Below, piece after piece: positions 36,511-47,755 of a stretch of 64,000 nt of DNA. How positions within the stretch are numbered: the first letter of the stretch is position 1; every line of letters starts with the position of its first letter. The translations under genes and the position numbers were made by a program. The notes under the pieces are model-generated. The model had not been told where the DNA came from. It did no database searches and saw nothing but the letters and a program-made list of their open reading frames with translations. The stretch is taken from positions 2,629,959 to 2,693,958 of the forward strand of contig VZDJ01000046.1 of assembly GCA_008694505.1 (NCBI GenBank), read 5' to 3'. The DNA comes from Cyanoderma ruficeps. Lineage: Eukaryota > Chordata > Aves > Passeriformes > Timaliidae.

Positions 36511-36985
36511 TCCCAGTACAAGAGGGACATGGAGCTCCTGGGGTGGGTCCAGCAGAGGCTTGAATGAAGATTAACGGACTGGAAAATCTCTCTTATGAGG
36601 AAAAGCTGAGGGAGCTGGGACTGTTCGGCCTTGAGAAGAGACACAGAGAGGGGACCTCATCCTTGTGTGTTCCTGTCTGCAGGGAGGGGAACCAGGCCCT
36701 GCTCTGTGGGGTCCAGAAATGGCACCAGAGGATCAGGCAGGAACTGAATGCCAAGAAGTTCCTCCTGGACATGAGGTAGAACTTCTTGTGCTGTGGCTGA
36801 GCACTGAGCAGATTGCCCAGAGCCAGGGTGTGGAGTCTCCTCCCTGGGGATATTCCAGAGCCATCTGGACACAATCCTGTGCCCTGTGCTCTGGATGGCT
36901 CTGCTGAGGTCCTCCCTGCTGGAGCAGGGACCTGAGACCAGATGACCCACTGTGGTCACTTTCAAATGGAATGATTCTGTGATTT
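36511..36985 (+). mobile_element. CR1 LINE, about 475 bp of the 3' region (sense)
   Basis: Sense-orientation CR1: GTACAAGAGGGACATGGAGC, AAAATCTCTCTTATGAGGAA, GAGCTGGGACTGTTCGGCCT, then TTGAGAAGAGACACAGAGAG, GGTGTGGAGTCTCCTCCCTG, GGATATTCCAGAGCCATCTG and GACACAATCCTGTGCCCTGT, ending TGGAATGATTCTGTGATTTG. The layout (GAGTCTCC, then GGAGATATTC-like) indicates a different CR1 subfamily from the antisense copies nearby. It has no intact reading frame. Confidence 0.9.
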
Positions 36986-37114
36986 GAGCTACACACTTGC
37001 TTCTGAAAAAGACACCTTACGGTCACCTGTAAAAATACTTGACTGCATGACTTCTAATCAGATGGTTTATACCTGTTCATGAACCCATCAACATTCAGGT
37101 CCAGAGATGGGAAC

Positions 37115-37449
37115 AGAGATGGGGAAGGCTCCGGAGCACCAGGAGCGGCTGAGGGAGCTGGGAAAGGGGCTCAGCCTGGAGAAAAGGAGGCTCAGGGGGA
37201 ACCTCCTGGCTCAGCACAACTCCCTGACAGGAGGGGACAGGCGGGGGAATCAGGCTCTGCTCCAAGGGAACAAGGAACAGGATGAGAGGGAACGACCTCG
37301 CATTGTGCCAGGGAAGGTTTAGGTTGGACAGTAGGAAGAATTCCTCCACAGAAAAGTTGATTAGAGATTACAAATAGGACGCCCTAGTAAGGTGGTGCAA
37401 TCACCGTCTCTGGAGGTGTTTAAGGAAAGCCTGCACGTGGCCCTCAGTG
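37115..37449 (+). mobile_element. CR1 LINE fragment lacking its 3' end (sense), abutting CpG island
   Basis: Sense CR1: GAGCACCAGGAGCGGCTGAG, GGAAAGGGGCTCAGCCTGGA, GCACAACTCCCTGACAGGAG, GGAACAGGATGAGAGGGAAC, GCCAGGGAAGGTTTAGGTTG, then TCTGGAGGTGTTTAAGGAAA and CACGTGGCCCTCAGTGG. The element stops there, without the usual terminal stretch of about 100 bases (the ATGATCTT...ATTCTATGATT tail). The CpG island begins at once. This is a 3'-truncated copy, whereas nearly all CR1 insertions are 5'-truncated. Confidence 0.88.
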
Positions 37450-37699
37450 GCTGACACAGTGGCGCCCGCCGACAGTTCGAACCCGCTGATCTCACAGATC
37501 TTCTCCCACCTAAACAATTCCGACTCCGTGATTTATTTTTTCCCGCGCAGCCCCGGGCGGGAAATGGCGGCCGGGCCCGCCCCGCGCCCTCACGGCTCCC
37601 CGGCCCCGCCCTCCGCTGCAAGCTCCGCCCCCGCCCCGCCCCTGCCCCACCCCCGCTGTGCCGTGCGCGCTGCCCGCTCCCGCCCCGCCCCGCCCCGTT

Positions 37700-38236
37700 G
37701 TTTACCGCGCACCGCCGGGCGCTGCCGCTCCCGCCCCTCGCTCCGGACCCGGCGCGGGGCGGGCCGGGCGCGTTCACGGGCTCGGGGCGCGGCGGCGGCA
37801 GCGGCGGCGGCGGGCGGGTTGTGGCGCAGCGCGGGGAGCGGCTCGGCCCCTTTCCCCTCCCTTCCTCCCCTCGCGCCGCGCTTCCCTCCTCGCCCGCGAC
37901 CCGGGAACGGGGGGGAGGAGGAGGAGGTGGAGGTGGAGGGGGCGGCCCGGCGTCGCTCCGCCGAGCGCTGCCCGCGGGAGGAGGAAGGGGGGCGCGGGGA
38001 TGAGATAAGCGCGGGGCCGGGCGGCGGGGGGGGGTATGTAGGGGCGGCTCAGGTGGATGCGGGGGGCGGCGTGAGGCCGCGGGGGGAGGCGCGGAGCGGA
38101 GGGACGGGGGCTCTTCCCCCGCCTCGGGAGGCGGCGGCGGGGGCTCGGGGGGAAGCGCTCGGCGGGCTTCCCGGAAGGGTGAATTGGATTAATTCTCTTT
38201 TTTTTAAGGGGGGGGGNGTCCTGCACTCAGGATAAA
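37700..38236 (+). other. Probable untranslated first exon (start approximate)
   Basis: The CpG island ends in GGATAAAG|GTGAGCTGCT, a strong consensus 5' splice site, with the exon ending at 38236. The true transcription start cannot be fixed; 37,700 is a placeholder within the island. The exon is probably non-coding: its plausible ATGs (38000, 38036, 38057) each meet a stop within a few codons, and a long G+C-rich frame open from 37564 ends in TAA (38233-38235) just before the donor. The gene cannot be named from this exon. An unresolved base (N) lies at 38217 next to a G run, so the local sequence may be slightly wrong. Confidence 0.6.
37912..37942. repeat. GGA-rich simple repeat in the CpG island
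   Basis: GAGGAG/GTGGAG units form a short purine-rich tract within the probable first exon. It may favour unusual structures such as G-quadruplex or triplex. Confidence 0.7.
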
Positions 38237-40169
38237 GGTGAGCTGCTTCCTATCTTTCTCAATTTTTTTTCCCCCCTCTGTTTAAAAATGCACGTAGTAA
38301 CAACTCGCATTCTTCAGTGAGCGTATAATCCTCTGTAGGCTGCTGGGAATAGAGGTCGGCTTGTTGGGTTTGGGCTGTTTTTTTGTTTTTTGGTTTGGTT
38401 TTTTTTTTGAGGGATGAAGGTATTTGCATGAGGGGTCTCTGAAACTGCTTGCTGGATGCAGCTGAGAACTTGTTAAAAGTGTTTAAATACCGGATTTCAT
38501 CAGTCATTAAAAAAAAAACTCTTGTTCCCCGAGGTTTGGGGAGGTAACTTTATAAGGTGGTCACTGTGCAGTTACTGCTCTGCTCCGGAGAAAGGATACC
38601 TGTGCTGGGTGTGTTGGAAAGGTTTGAAATACCTGTTGTAAAGATTCTAAATCCTTTTCCCCCTCCTTTTTAAAAAAAAAAAAACAACCGAAAAAACAGA
38701 TTTCTTTCCTATATTCCTCCCTGCCTCCCATTTCAGAATCTCTGCAGCTTTCAGGTTTGTTGGAGGTTACTTGTGCTTCTCAGAAGGAGACACAGGCTGC
38801 TTGTAAAAGCAGGCTCTGTTTACTCCTTGGATAAATAGTTGTTGCTTGCGTAAGGCATCACACTTGGATTGGGTTTTGCTCCCAAATGAGATGAATCCAG
38901 CGTGGCCAAAGGAGCTGCTTCCCTCAAAAGTCTGGATGTTAACGAGTGCCCTTAACCTTGTTTGCTTTAGGAAGCTTGGAGCAGTCTTGGGGCTGTAAGT
39001 GCTTGTATCCTTGTGTCTGGTGGGTGAGCAGGAGGGTTCAGGTTCTGGGGGCTTTGGGAAGTTGTTTGGATGTCACTTTTATGCTTTGTTACAGGCAGTG
39101 CTGGTAAATAGGGGAGAAAGGGCAGAAATTAGAAATGAAGAGTTACGTCCGTGTTCCTTGGTGGGTACGGTCGCATCTCTGAGCAGTCTAAAATGGTAGA
39201 TTGCTAGATCTCCCCTGAAATGGATGGATTTAGTGCCCAAAAAGCTTGTGTGGCTCATCTTGGAAATACTGAGGGCTCCTATATTGTTGGGCAAGTTGCT
39301 CCCAGTTACTTTTGGCTGTCAGGCCATATGTGAATTCTGTCTTCTTGCTTCACTAGTGCTGACTGTAGAGGTCTGGAGGTAGATTAAAAAAAAAAAAGCC
39401 ATCAGGTTTGGTGGGTGTTTAAACAAAAAAAACCCCCTTATTTTCAGCATAGGAGTGTTTATGTAACTCTTTAATTCCTTTTGCTTGTGAGGTCGTACTT
39501 CCACCACGAGGCCTGGTTTGGCTCAAGAAATTTCTGATGCTTTCCTCTGTTTTGGCAATGTGGAGCGTGGGGTATCTACAGTAAATAAGGTGCTGTGCTC
39601 TGCCTGCCATGTCTCCTAAGGCCTGGTTTGGGGTAGACATACGTGATACTGTACTCAGATGTTGTGTTTTTAATGGCCTACGTTATTGTATGTAATGGAA
39701 GGGCTTTGTTAATACCACAGCAGCTGCTTGAAATTTTACTGTAAAAAAAGCCAGTTGAGACAAGCAGAGGAAGATTTGACAGCTCGGGATAAGAGTAGGC
39801 ATCCGCATCAAACAAGTGGCTTCAGAGTCCTCGGCAGAGCAAGTGAAAATATGCATCTAACTTGCATAACTCTGCAGTAACTTGCATAATATGCATTGTG
39901 TTCTTGCTATTGGTTTGTCTTTGGCAGAAAATCATGATGGTCTTCGTTGCAGAGAAGGAGCTTCTCAGGCTTCGTGTTAGCTGGGCTGGGCTGGGGGAGA
40001 GGGGAAGGAGGGGAGCTGGAGTTGGAGATGAGGAAACTCCAGCGTCATCTTCAAGCAGGAGGTGATTTATCCTTTTTTTTTTTCGGCTTTTTGGGTGTGT
40101 ATTTTTTTTTAATGTGGTTCCAGTGCATGCGTTGGATTGACGATGAGCTCTGTGGTAAGACTTTCAAAT

Positions 40170-40402
40170 CACTCCAGAACAACTTTTGCAGCGGGAGAAC
40201 CGCGGGTCCGTCAGTCGTGGGCTCTGGAAGGAGAGCTCTGCTTGCTCCAACCTCTTCCACTACAGGTTTTCCCAGTGCTCGAGGTACGGAGCTTTGTGGG
40301 AACCCGTGGCTCTCTCTACCTGCCTCCCTGGCGTGGCCGCACATCGCGTCGCCCAATTTTCTGTCAGATTTCGGAGCGGTTTTAGCAGAGCCTTTAGGTC
40401 CG
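40170..40402 (+). promoter_or_regulatory. Secondary CpG-rich patch, possible alternative first exon
   Basis: About 230 bases with raised G+C and CpG (GCAGCGGGAGAACCGCGGGT, CACATCGCGTCGCCCA) inside otherwise AT-rich intron. It ends in TTAGGTCCG|GTGAGCTGCG, a good donor with GT at 40403. An internal acceptor-like CAATTTTCTGTCAG at 40362-40366 is also present. It could be an alternative promoter and exon 1b, an internal 5' UTR exon, or only a GC-rich patch. The (GA)18 tract follows immediately. Confidence 0.35.
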
Positions 40403-40408
40403 GTGAGC

Positions 40409-40411
<3 letters not shown>

Positions 40412-40447
<36 letters not shown>
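40412..40447. repeat. (GA)18 microsatellite
   Basis: Eighteen uninterrupted GA units begin ten bases after a donor-like GTGAGC. It is probably polymorphic and, being GAGA-rich, may be nucleosome-depleted. Confidence 0.97.
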
Positions 40448-40452
<5 letters not shown>

Positions 40453-41920
40453 CCCGGAGCGGAGATAGGGAACCCAGATAAGGCTCCTAGCAGGAGGCTG
40501 GTGCTAAGTGAGTCTTTCCTGCTAATTCAGGTTGAGCTCGGTGTATCGGTACAAAATGGCTCGCAAATGTGTTAAGGCGTAATGAATTAACTCTCTGTTT
40601 CATGAACTCCAGAATCAGCTGAGCCTGAATTCTGGAATTTGGTGATACGGTGAAATACAGCAGCACTGTGCTGTCCACTTTAATGAAAAGCTGATTTTTT
40701 CTTGAGTTTAGCGTTTGGCTGCAGAAGTAAATTCCAGGGTACTAAGTGGCGTGTGGTGGCTTTGGGAATCAGGGTTTTCTTAGGGTTGTTGAGACCTTGT
40801 GTTGGTGTCTCTTGTGGAAAAAAATAATTTATTTTCTTGTTGTTAAGCTGGAGAGAGGGAGTTCCAGAGTAACTGAACAGCTGCTAAATAATGCATGTGT
40901 ATACCTTGAAAGTTTTGATTTTTTTCCCAAGATTTTTTTTTAGGCTTTTAATCAGATGTGAGACCAGCATTTAGCTTGATTTATTTTTCTTTAATGTATT
41001 TATGTTTTAAAAGGAATTCGATGTGCACTATAGGCTTTTGCCAGATTTCTCCTATGCAAGGGAGCAAGGCTGGCAAGAAACAGAGCTGGTTCTCTGGTCC
41101 TGGAGCAGTTATATTTTTAGGTAAATACTGTGTTTTACAAATAAAAATGCTCCAGCATTTTCTTGCTAGTCCAGGTGTATTGAAAAATAGCTTTTGAGAT
41201 GAGTGAAGTGTGGTAACTTGTTCAGGAGGATCTTATAAACACTAAGAGAGGTTTGTTAATGTTTATTTTTTAGGAAATAGCAAAAAATTTTGAAGGTGGA
41301 AAAAAACAGGTCTTGGTATGTGAGCCATTCCCTAATGTGTTGCCACATGGTGGTGCCCTGGATTTAGTTGTCTGTCAAAATGAAAGCTGAGCAGGGAAGG
41401 TTTGCTACAATCATATTTTATTATTATTATTACTGTAATGTTCTCAAATGCCTGTGGTGTTGGTGCTGCTGGAGGATTTTGATCTCTTATCTGTGTTGTT
41501 GAATTAGTTCTGGGAAACAGAAACTTAGGTTCTCCCAACTGGAAGTGATACGTGGGTGCCTGGAAATACTTTGAGCACTAAAATTCACGGAGCGTTCAAT
41601 TCCCTGGTAGTTTAATTAAGAGAAACAGTAGTTTTTGCAGAAATATTTTGTGTTGTGGTCATCTGGGGCTTCTCGAAATTGGGAACATTAACAAACTTGA
41701 AGCTGAAATGGAGAGCTAAGTATGTAGAAAGAGGTTTGTTTTATCAGGGGTAAATGTGAGCAACTAAGAAAAATATAAATAAAAAGTATGAAGAAAAACT
41801 GAAAGTCTGGATCTCTGTAAATCAGTACGGATAAAATCAACCATTTATTTTATTTTTTATTTTATTCATTCCTATTGCTCATAGACCTCTCATATAAAAT
41901 CTTTGTGGTTAAATGTACAG

Positions 41921-41999
41921 AAAACTGAGCAGTGCTGACAGAGCTGCTCTGAGTGTCACATTGGGAGTGGTCATGGCAGCAGGCATTCAGTCCAAAGAG
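41921..41999 (+). other. Exon-like segment, unrecognised
   Basis: GGTTAAATGTACAG as acceptor (weak pyrimidine tract), 26 open codons (KLSSADRAALSVTLGVVMAA then GIQSKE) and AAAGAG|GTGAAT as donor. It lies in the proposed first intron. No family is recognised and chance is likely. It ends in phase 0. Confidence 0.15.
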
Positions 42000-44703
42000 G
42001 TGAATTTCCCTTTTTTACCTCCCTGCATTAATTTCATCCTCATAAATGATGCAAATTCTTGGTTGTCTCCAAGTGCCAAGTTAAATAGCAGAGAAAAATA
42101 GTCCAGTCCTTTAGGTACCTCCTTCAGGCTCTCTGGTATTTTGTTTTCTGTCTTCAGACACATCTTTCTTGACTTCTATAAAATTTGCCTGTTAGCTGAG
42201 TGTCTATTTTCAGTTAGAGTAACAGAATGTTTTAGTGTCCCTACAGATGGGAATTGTCTTCTGCAATAAATTATTTGAAAAAGGTTCACAGTGGAACCTG
42301 AACCATTAGTTGTTTTTTTTTTTAAATCACAGTGTGGGTGAGTCCCTGAGGATGTTTTCACGAACTTTTTTTTCTTTCAAATATAGTTGGAAAAAACAGC
42401 AATGAGAGCAATACTCATTATGATTTTAAATGAGGAGTTCTGAAGATGTCAAGTTAAAAGCCAAAATAAGTCTTCAATTGTGTCTTCAATAAAAAAAATG
42501 TTTTGAATATAGCTGAAAATACTTTGAATGTACTTTTTTGCCATTACATCACCAGGATTCAGAGTGCTCAAACACTTGAACATATGTTAATGATCCTGAG
42601 ACATTGTCTCGACAGATTTTTATAATACTGACTGCAGAATTTTAACACTAAAGTAGCATTTTAAGGGGAGGGAAAAAAAAAAAAAAGAGATGTGGAAGCC
42701 ACTCCAGCAGTCCACTGGAATGTGAATTGCTCACAGAGGGTAAAATTTTAAATCATTAACTAATGACATAGTTGTTATATGAAACCAGAGTAGCCATACA
42801 GTAGGGTTTATGTTCCAGGGAGACTGTAGTAACCTGTAGTGACCCAAGATTTGATTTAGGGTCGCAGTTAACAGGTAGAAGTGCACTGGCAGATGGGGAT
42901 GATAATTTGCCTGAATATCGAATATTCAGTCTGTAACCTGCAGCGTGATCATTTCTTCACCGTGCTTGTCGTCACCTCAAATTCATACCGGCTTCAATGC
43001 GGTGATTTAACCAAAGCGTTCAGAAGTTTAACGTGCTTCTAAAGAGAAGGAAAAGCCCAACAAGGTTGACCTACATTTTGTTAATTCAGCATTCAGAAAT
43101 GCAGATAGCATTTTCTGACATAATCAGTAAAATGCGGCGTGATCGATGCCACGCTTCAGCTTTCAGAGTTTTCAGCTGAACGTTTCAAATAAGCCTCTGG
43201 ATAACGGGTCCATTTTTGTTTCTTTAAAGGGATAAAAACTGAAATGCTGAGAAGGCAAAAGGCCAAGAGAAACAAAACTCCCTCACTTGGTCATTGTTGT
43301 GAAGGACGTTCCTGTTGCCCTCACAGATAGGTTTGACTGTGGGCAGCTTGTTTTCCCATCATGAAACACTTAATTTATGAGTTTGATTGTCATGTAAAAG
43401 TTACTGTTCCGACGTGTCAATGGATGCAGATTAAATCTATCCCACAGTTTTTATATATATGTCAAATCTTAGCTATTCCCTCTGTAAGGAAATGAGCTTT
43501 TGTTCTCTGCTGAATTTTGAGTTGTTGGCAATGACTGCCATGGTGGGGACTCAGTACTACATTTTCAATTAAAAATCCAGTTTCAGGCAATCCTGGATAT
43601 GGAAATGATAACTTAGGGGTTGAATTTGTCCATTACTCATGCCCAGCCGACAGAGAATTAGCCAATTGTTTCTGAAGTTTTTCTGTCCACAAGAGCTAAC
43701 ATTCTAACACTTTCTTAAAAAAAAAAAAAAAGAATAGGGAAAGCAAAGACAGGTCTAATTATCTGCATTCTTCCTCAGGTTTTGCTCACTGTGTGAATCA
43801 GTAGGGGAAAATGTGGCTCATCCCTCTTTCTCCTCCCTGCCTGGGGGATATATCTTTCTGGGAGAGGAGTGAGGAATGTGGATATCTGTAGGACCAGGAA
43901 GGAGCAGAGAGCTGCCAGAGTGCTCCAGCCTGTTTGGGGGGCAGAGCAGAGGGTGAAATCCTGCCTTTTGAGGCTGTAGAGCCCAGGCAGAGGCTGGCAG
44001 TGGGTCAGGGAATAGTTTTGGTGTTTGAGGTGGGCTCCCAACCTGCCCTGACCACCCCTGGGCAGTGGGTGCTGCCCTGATGAAGTCTGAGGGTCTCTGC
44101 CCACCCGTTATCTGTCCCCTCATCCCAGCTCAGAATTATTTCCAGGAAGGGATGGAATCTCCCAGGCTGAAACAAGAGAAGGGCTGATAAAACTACAACG
44201 GGCCAAGCCTGTTGAGATGTTTATAAAGATGGCATCTGGATTGCTGGTGAGGATTTTAAACCATCCCGTGCCTCTCAGCGGGGGAAACCTGGCTGGAAAA
44301 ATCTCCCAGAAACATTCAGCAACATCTCCTAAGTCTCCGTGTGTCGGTTCTAATGGGTGTTCCTGGGCTAAGCTGTGTTTCCAGTGCTCAGCTCAAACTG
44401 GGTGACATCTCACTGGATTTAAATTGTTTGCTGAAATTCCAGAGCTGTAGGCAGGCACAGAGGAAAGGAGCCTTTTGTGCTTTAATGTCATCACAGACAC
44501 TTTCGAGAGTCTCACGTTGGAAATGTTAATCTTCTATAAATTCCACTTTTGCTGGAGTTAGAGGGGAGCTTGCTTTATTTTTACTTGGAGAGGCTGAGGC
44601 ATAGAATGGATGTGGATGGGATGAATATGGAAAGCATAAGTAGCATCTAAATAGATCTGGGTGAAAATATGTTCCACGTGATCTCTGTGGTGTAATTTTG
44701 GCC

Positions 44704-44719
44704 TTTTTTTTTTTTTTTT
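44704..44719. repeat. Poly-T tract (16)
   Basis: An uninterrupted T run, one of many on the plus strand of this half of the window. Confidence 0.9.
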
Positions 44720-46044
44720 GTATTTCTGGAATGTTTGCTGTAAGACAAGAAAAATATCCAAGAGTCTCATACAGTCCAGTCCTTTCAGTGCCAGCTGCTG
44801 CTGTGTAACACAGACATTAGCAGTAAAAATACCAACTTTAACCAAATGAGCAAAGTCCTGTTCTAAAGCTTGTGGGCTTTATTCAGCCTGTTATCAAAAT
44901 GATCACTTGCAAAGTGCCACTTCGTGTTTTCTTTGTACAAGATAATAAAGTATGATTTGTAAAGAGAAGAACCCAATTATTAGAAGTGATTGGCTGCACT
45001 AGAAACGAGAATTATATTATCTAGGAAATTTATAGCGAGTTAAAGCTGAATAAATATGTGACAAACTTGGATTCTAAGGGTGTCAGGGGGTTTGAAATGA
45101 GATTTTTTTCTTTATTTATTTTTTTAAGAAGTTGTTAGTCTCTTCTGAATGTGTATTAATATATTTAAAGCCTGACAGATGGGCAAATAAGACTCTGCAG
45201 GACCTATTTTGTACAGAGGAGTGGCCCCAAATAATGGACGCCTGATCTGTCAAAATCTAATATCTATGTAACTTTTAAAATGTTTCTAAAAAATCAGGAC
45301 AGGTTTGTAGGAGGCAAATACTTCCTGAACCTCAGGCTGCAGTTACAGTTTGCATGAAGATGATATTGTTTAAAGTCAAGTCCTCTCTGCTGAGTAACTG
45401 GCCGGTTGTTTGCTGCCACTGTTGCAAACCTTACTTTCCTGGTAGCAAGTGGAGTATTGATTTTTATTCACTGCCATGCTCTCCCCCACCCCCGCGGCTC
45501 TCTGCTTCCTGACTTGTCCTCCAGGATTCCCGGCGGAATTGGCAGTGAAAACCAATCTTGCTGTTTCCTGGCCTGCTGTAATCGGCAGTAAAATTTGAAA
45601 CTTTCTTGTTTATTTGATGATTTGCAAAGCTTGGCCGTTCCCTTGGTGTGTGGGACTCCTCCCCTGGCCTCGGGGAGCCAGATGGAGGGATGTGCTTCCA
45701 GCTCTTGAGGGTGAGCTCCTGCCTTTGGGAACACTTTGGGGTAGATAAATCAGTTTCCATCCTCATAATCACCATCAAGAAATTCTACCTCAAAGGTGCT
45801 CTTACAGTGGACAGGTGTAGAAGAATCCAGGTGTGTTTTTTTTAAGCAGTTGTTAGTAAAGAATTTTTTTAAAATGTAAGAATTTTACCCAAAGTCATTC
45901 TGAGCACGCATTTAACAATTGGCAGACAGTGCTGCTTTATTTCTGTCCACAAAAGCCGTCTTGTATTTTCATGCCTGAATATTTACATGTTTGCATTTGT
46001 TACCCACGAGTGCACGTACATGTGGTTACCAGGGATCTGACTGC

Positions 46045-46526
46045 AGAATGCTTTGGGTTGGAAGGAACCTTAAAGCTCATCCTGTTCTACCTCCTGCCAT
46101 GGGCAGGGACATCTTCCACTATCCCAGGTTGCTCCAAACTCTGTCCAACCTGGCCTTGGACACTTTCAGGGACGCAGGGGCAGCCACAGGTTATTTGGGA
46201 AACCTGTGCCAGGGCCTCCCCACCCTCACAGGGAAGAATTTATTCCAAATATCCCATCTAACTGCCTTCAGGCACTGGAAGCCATTCCCTGTGTCCTGTC
46301 CCTCCATCCCTTTCCCAAGTCACTTTCCAGCTCTCTCAGAGCCCTTTCAGGCACTGATCTTCCACCCCCTTCTCTTAATCTTCCAAAAGAATCACTGAGG
46401 TCTTCCAGAGCCTTCTCTTCTCCAGGCTTGGCCCTCTCCCCAACCCTTTGTCTCCATGCCAGAGGTTCTCCAGCTCTCAGAGCTTTCTCGTGGCCTCCTG
46501 GCGTTTCTGCAGCAGGTCCACCTTGG
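46045..46526 (-). mobile_element. CR1 LINE, about 480 bp 3' region (antisense)
   Basis: Plus-strand reading: AGAATGCTTTGGGTTGGAAG, GAACCTTAAAGCTCATCCTG, GCCATGGGCAGGGACATCTT, CCTTGGACACTTTCAGGGAC, TGTGCCAGGGCCTCCCCACC, GGAAGAATTTATTCCAAATA, then GAAGCCATTCCCTGTGTCCT and CTTCTCTTCTCCAGGCTTGG, ending GCAGCAGGTCCACC. It is one of the two longest CR1 copies, antisense to the proposed gene. Open frames here are repeat artefacts. Confidence 0.94.
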
Positions 46527-47618
46527 TAAAGCTCAGAGTGGTGGGTGTAGATTTTGGAGCTGGTTTGCAATGTGAGGTTTGCCAGGTTTTCCTAGTGATA
46601 GTCAGATAGAGGCATTCTGCAGGAGAGGTCAATGGTGACACATTCCTAGAAAATATTTAATCATTTATATACTTGCTTCAGCCAAGCACAAAGAAAGGTC
46701 TAACATTTACCGCCTGGAGAGAAAGATACAATTATAAAGTATCTCATTACACCTTCACAAAACCCTTAAATTTTTTTAAAAAATGGGCTTATGAGACGTT
46801 TTTCAGCTAAAATTGGTTAAAGATACACGTTAAGGATTTGATGAATGCAGTGTAAAGTGAAGCATTTCGGGGAAAACACTTCGAGTATGTATTTCACAGG
46901 GATTTTTGGAATTAATCTTTGACCTTTTGGAGTTTTTTAAAATTCTCTCCCTTGCCTTGTTTTGCTTTCTTGCCTTTTTATCTTCTCATCAGAAGATCTG
47001 GAGCTGCAACAGCTGCCTCTTTGTGCTCTGATGCTGTTGAAACTGGAGGGGCTGGGATGTTTGGTGGCTGTGTCCAGGGATAATCCTGGTGTGTCAGATG
47101 GTTGTACTCTTACCTCAGAGACCTTTCCCAAGCTTTGTCATTCTGTGAGAAGCTGTAGTGGATGTTTGGGGCTGAGGTGGTGCAGTGAGGAGGAACCCTG
47201 GACAATACTGTAGGGACAGATTGTCTCCTGGGAAGTTGGCCAGGGTGGTGTAGGAGCTGTTTTATGAGGAGAGATGTTCTATGTGTTGAAATTTAGGAAG
47301 ATGAAGGTCTTTTAATCACCTCCAGTGGATGTGGGGCCGTATTTAAAGGGAGGAGATGCGGAATAATAAAGTACTCCAGGGCTCTTCCCCGGGTACAGCG
47401 TGGCTTCAGAGTGAAAGGCAGAATGTCCCATTTGGGTTAAAGGAAATGTTTGCTCGTGCATCATTTTGGTGACCTGCATAACCTGTGGAGAAATGGTTTC
47501 CAGAATTGTTTATGTGGGAGTTCCTAAACAGGATTAACTGGCAACAGTTTGCATTTGTTGTAACTGATGCAGCCTTATAAAGGTGCTGATTGTGTTTCAG
47601 CATGTGAATTTTGTTATC
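46527..47618. other. Intronic unique sequence
   Basis: No recognised gene. A strong acceptor-like tract (TTTTTATCTTCTCATCAG, ending near 46992) precedes an open frame to about 47213, but no matching donor stands out. Confidence 0.4.
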
Positions 47619-47755
47619 AATCATGGAATGGTTTGGATTGTAAGGGACCCTAAAGCTCCAGTTCCACCCCCCTGCCATGAGCAGGGACACCTTCCACCAT
47701 CCCAGGCTGCTCCAAGCCCCGTCCAGCCTGGCCCTGGACATTCCCAGGGATGGGG
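47619..47755 (-). mobile_element. CR1 LINE, 3' end fragment (antisense)
   Basis: AATCATGGAATGGTTTGGAT, AGGGACCCTAAAGCTCCAGT, CCTGCCATGAGCAGGGACAC, CTTCCACCATCCCAGGCTGC and CCCTGGACATTCCCAGGGAT form the reverse complement of the CR1 tail, about 137 bases. Confidence 0.92.

Larger units (their letters stand above)
37441..38240 (+). promoter_or_regulatory. CpG island promoter of an unidentified plus-strand gene
   Basis: About 800 bases of very high G+C with dense CpG. Visible elements: TTTCCCGC (37539-37546) and its mirror GCGGGAAA (37557-37564), an inverted E2F-type pair; AAATGGCGGCC (37562-37572), a YY1-like site; many CCGCCCC Sp1/GC boxes at about 37,600-37,700; TGTTTAC (37699-37705), forkhead-like; AGATAAG (38003-38009), GATA-like; CCGGAAG (38171-38177), ETS-like. 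I see no TATA box, as usual in CpG-island promoters, which typically have dispersed start sites. Direction is inferred from the splice donor at its downstream edge and the strand bias beyond. Divergent transcription is possible. Confidence 0.85.
38237..46044 (+). other. Probable first intron, proximal part; no recognised exon
   Basis: Sequence downstream of the donor is T/G-rich on the plus strand, with many T runs. No coding exon is recognised. A CpG-rich patch at 40,170-40,402 and an exon-like segment at 41921-41999 are noted separately. AT-rich simple stretches occur at 41419-41432 and 41843-41870, and homopolymer runs near 42,671 (A), 43,718 (A) and 44,704 (T). Confidence 0.5.

Noticed and set aside
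37447..38235. 262-codon plus-strand frame through the CpG island, with an ATGGCGG start at 37564 in good context
   Set aside because: The translation is Ala/Gly/Pro/Arg low complexity, as expected of stop-free GC-rich DNA. Other frames and the minus strand are open as well, and it stops just before the donor. An N-terminal peptide cannot be fully excluded if transcription starts upstream of 37564.
45464..45778. Minus-strand frames of 88 and 104 codons and a plus-strand acceptor-like CTTGTCCTCCAG
   Set aside because: No donor on the plus strand before a stop, and no recognisable domain on either strand.
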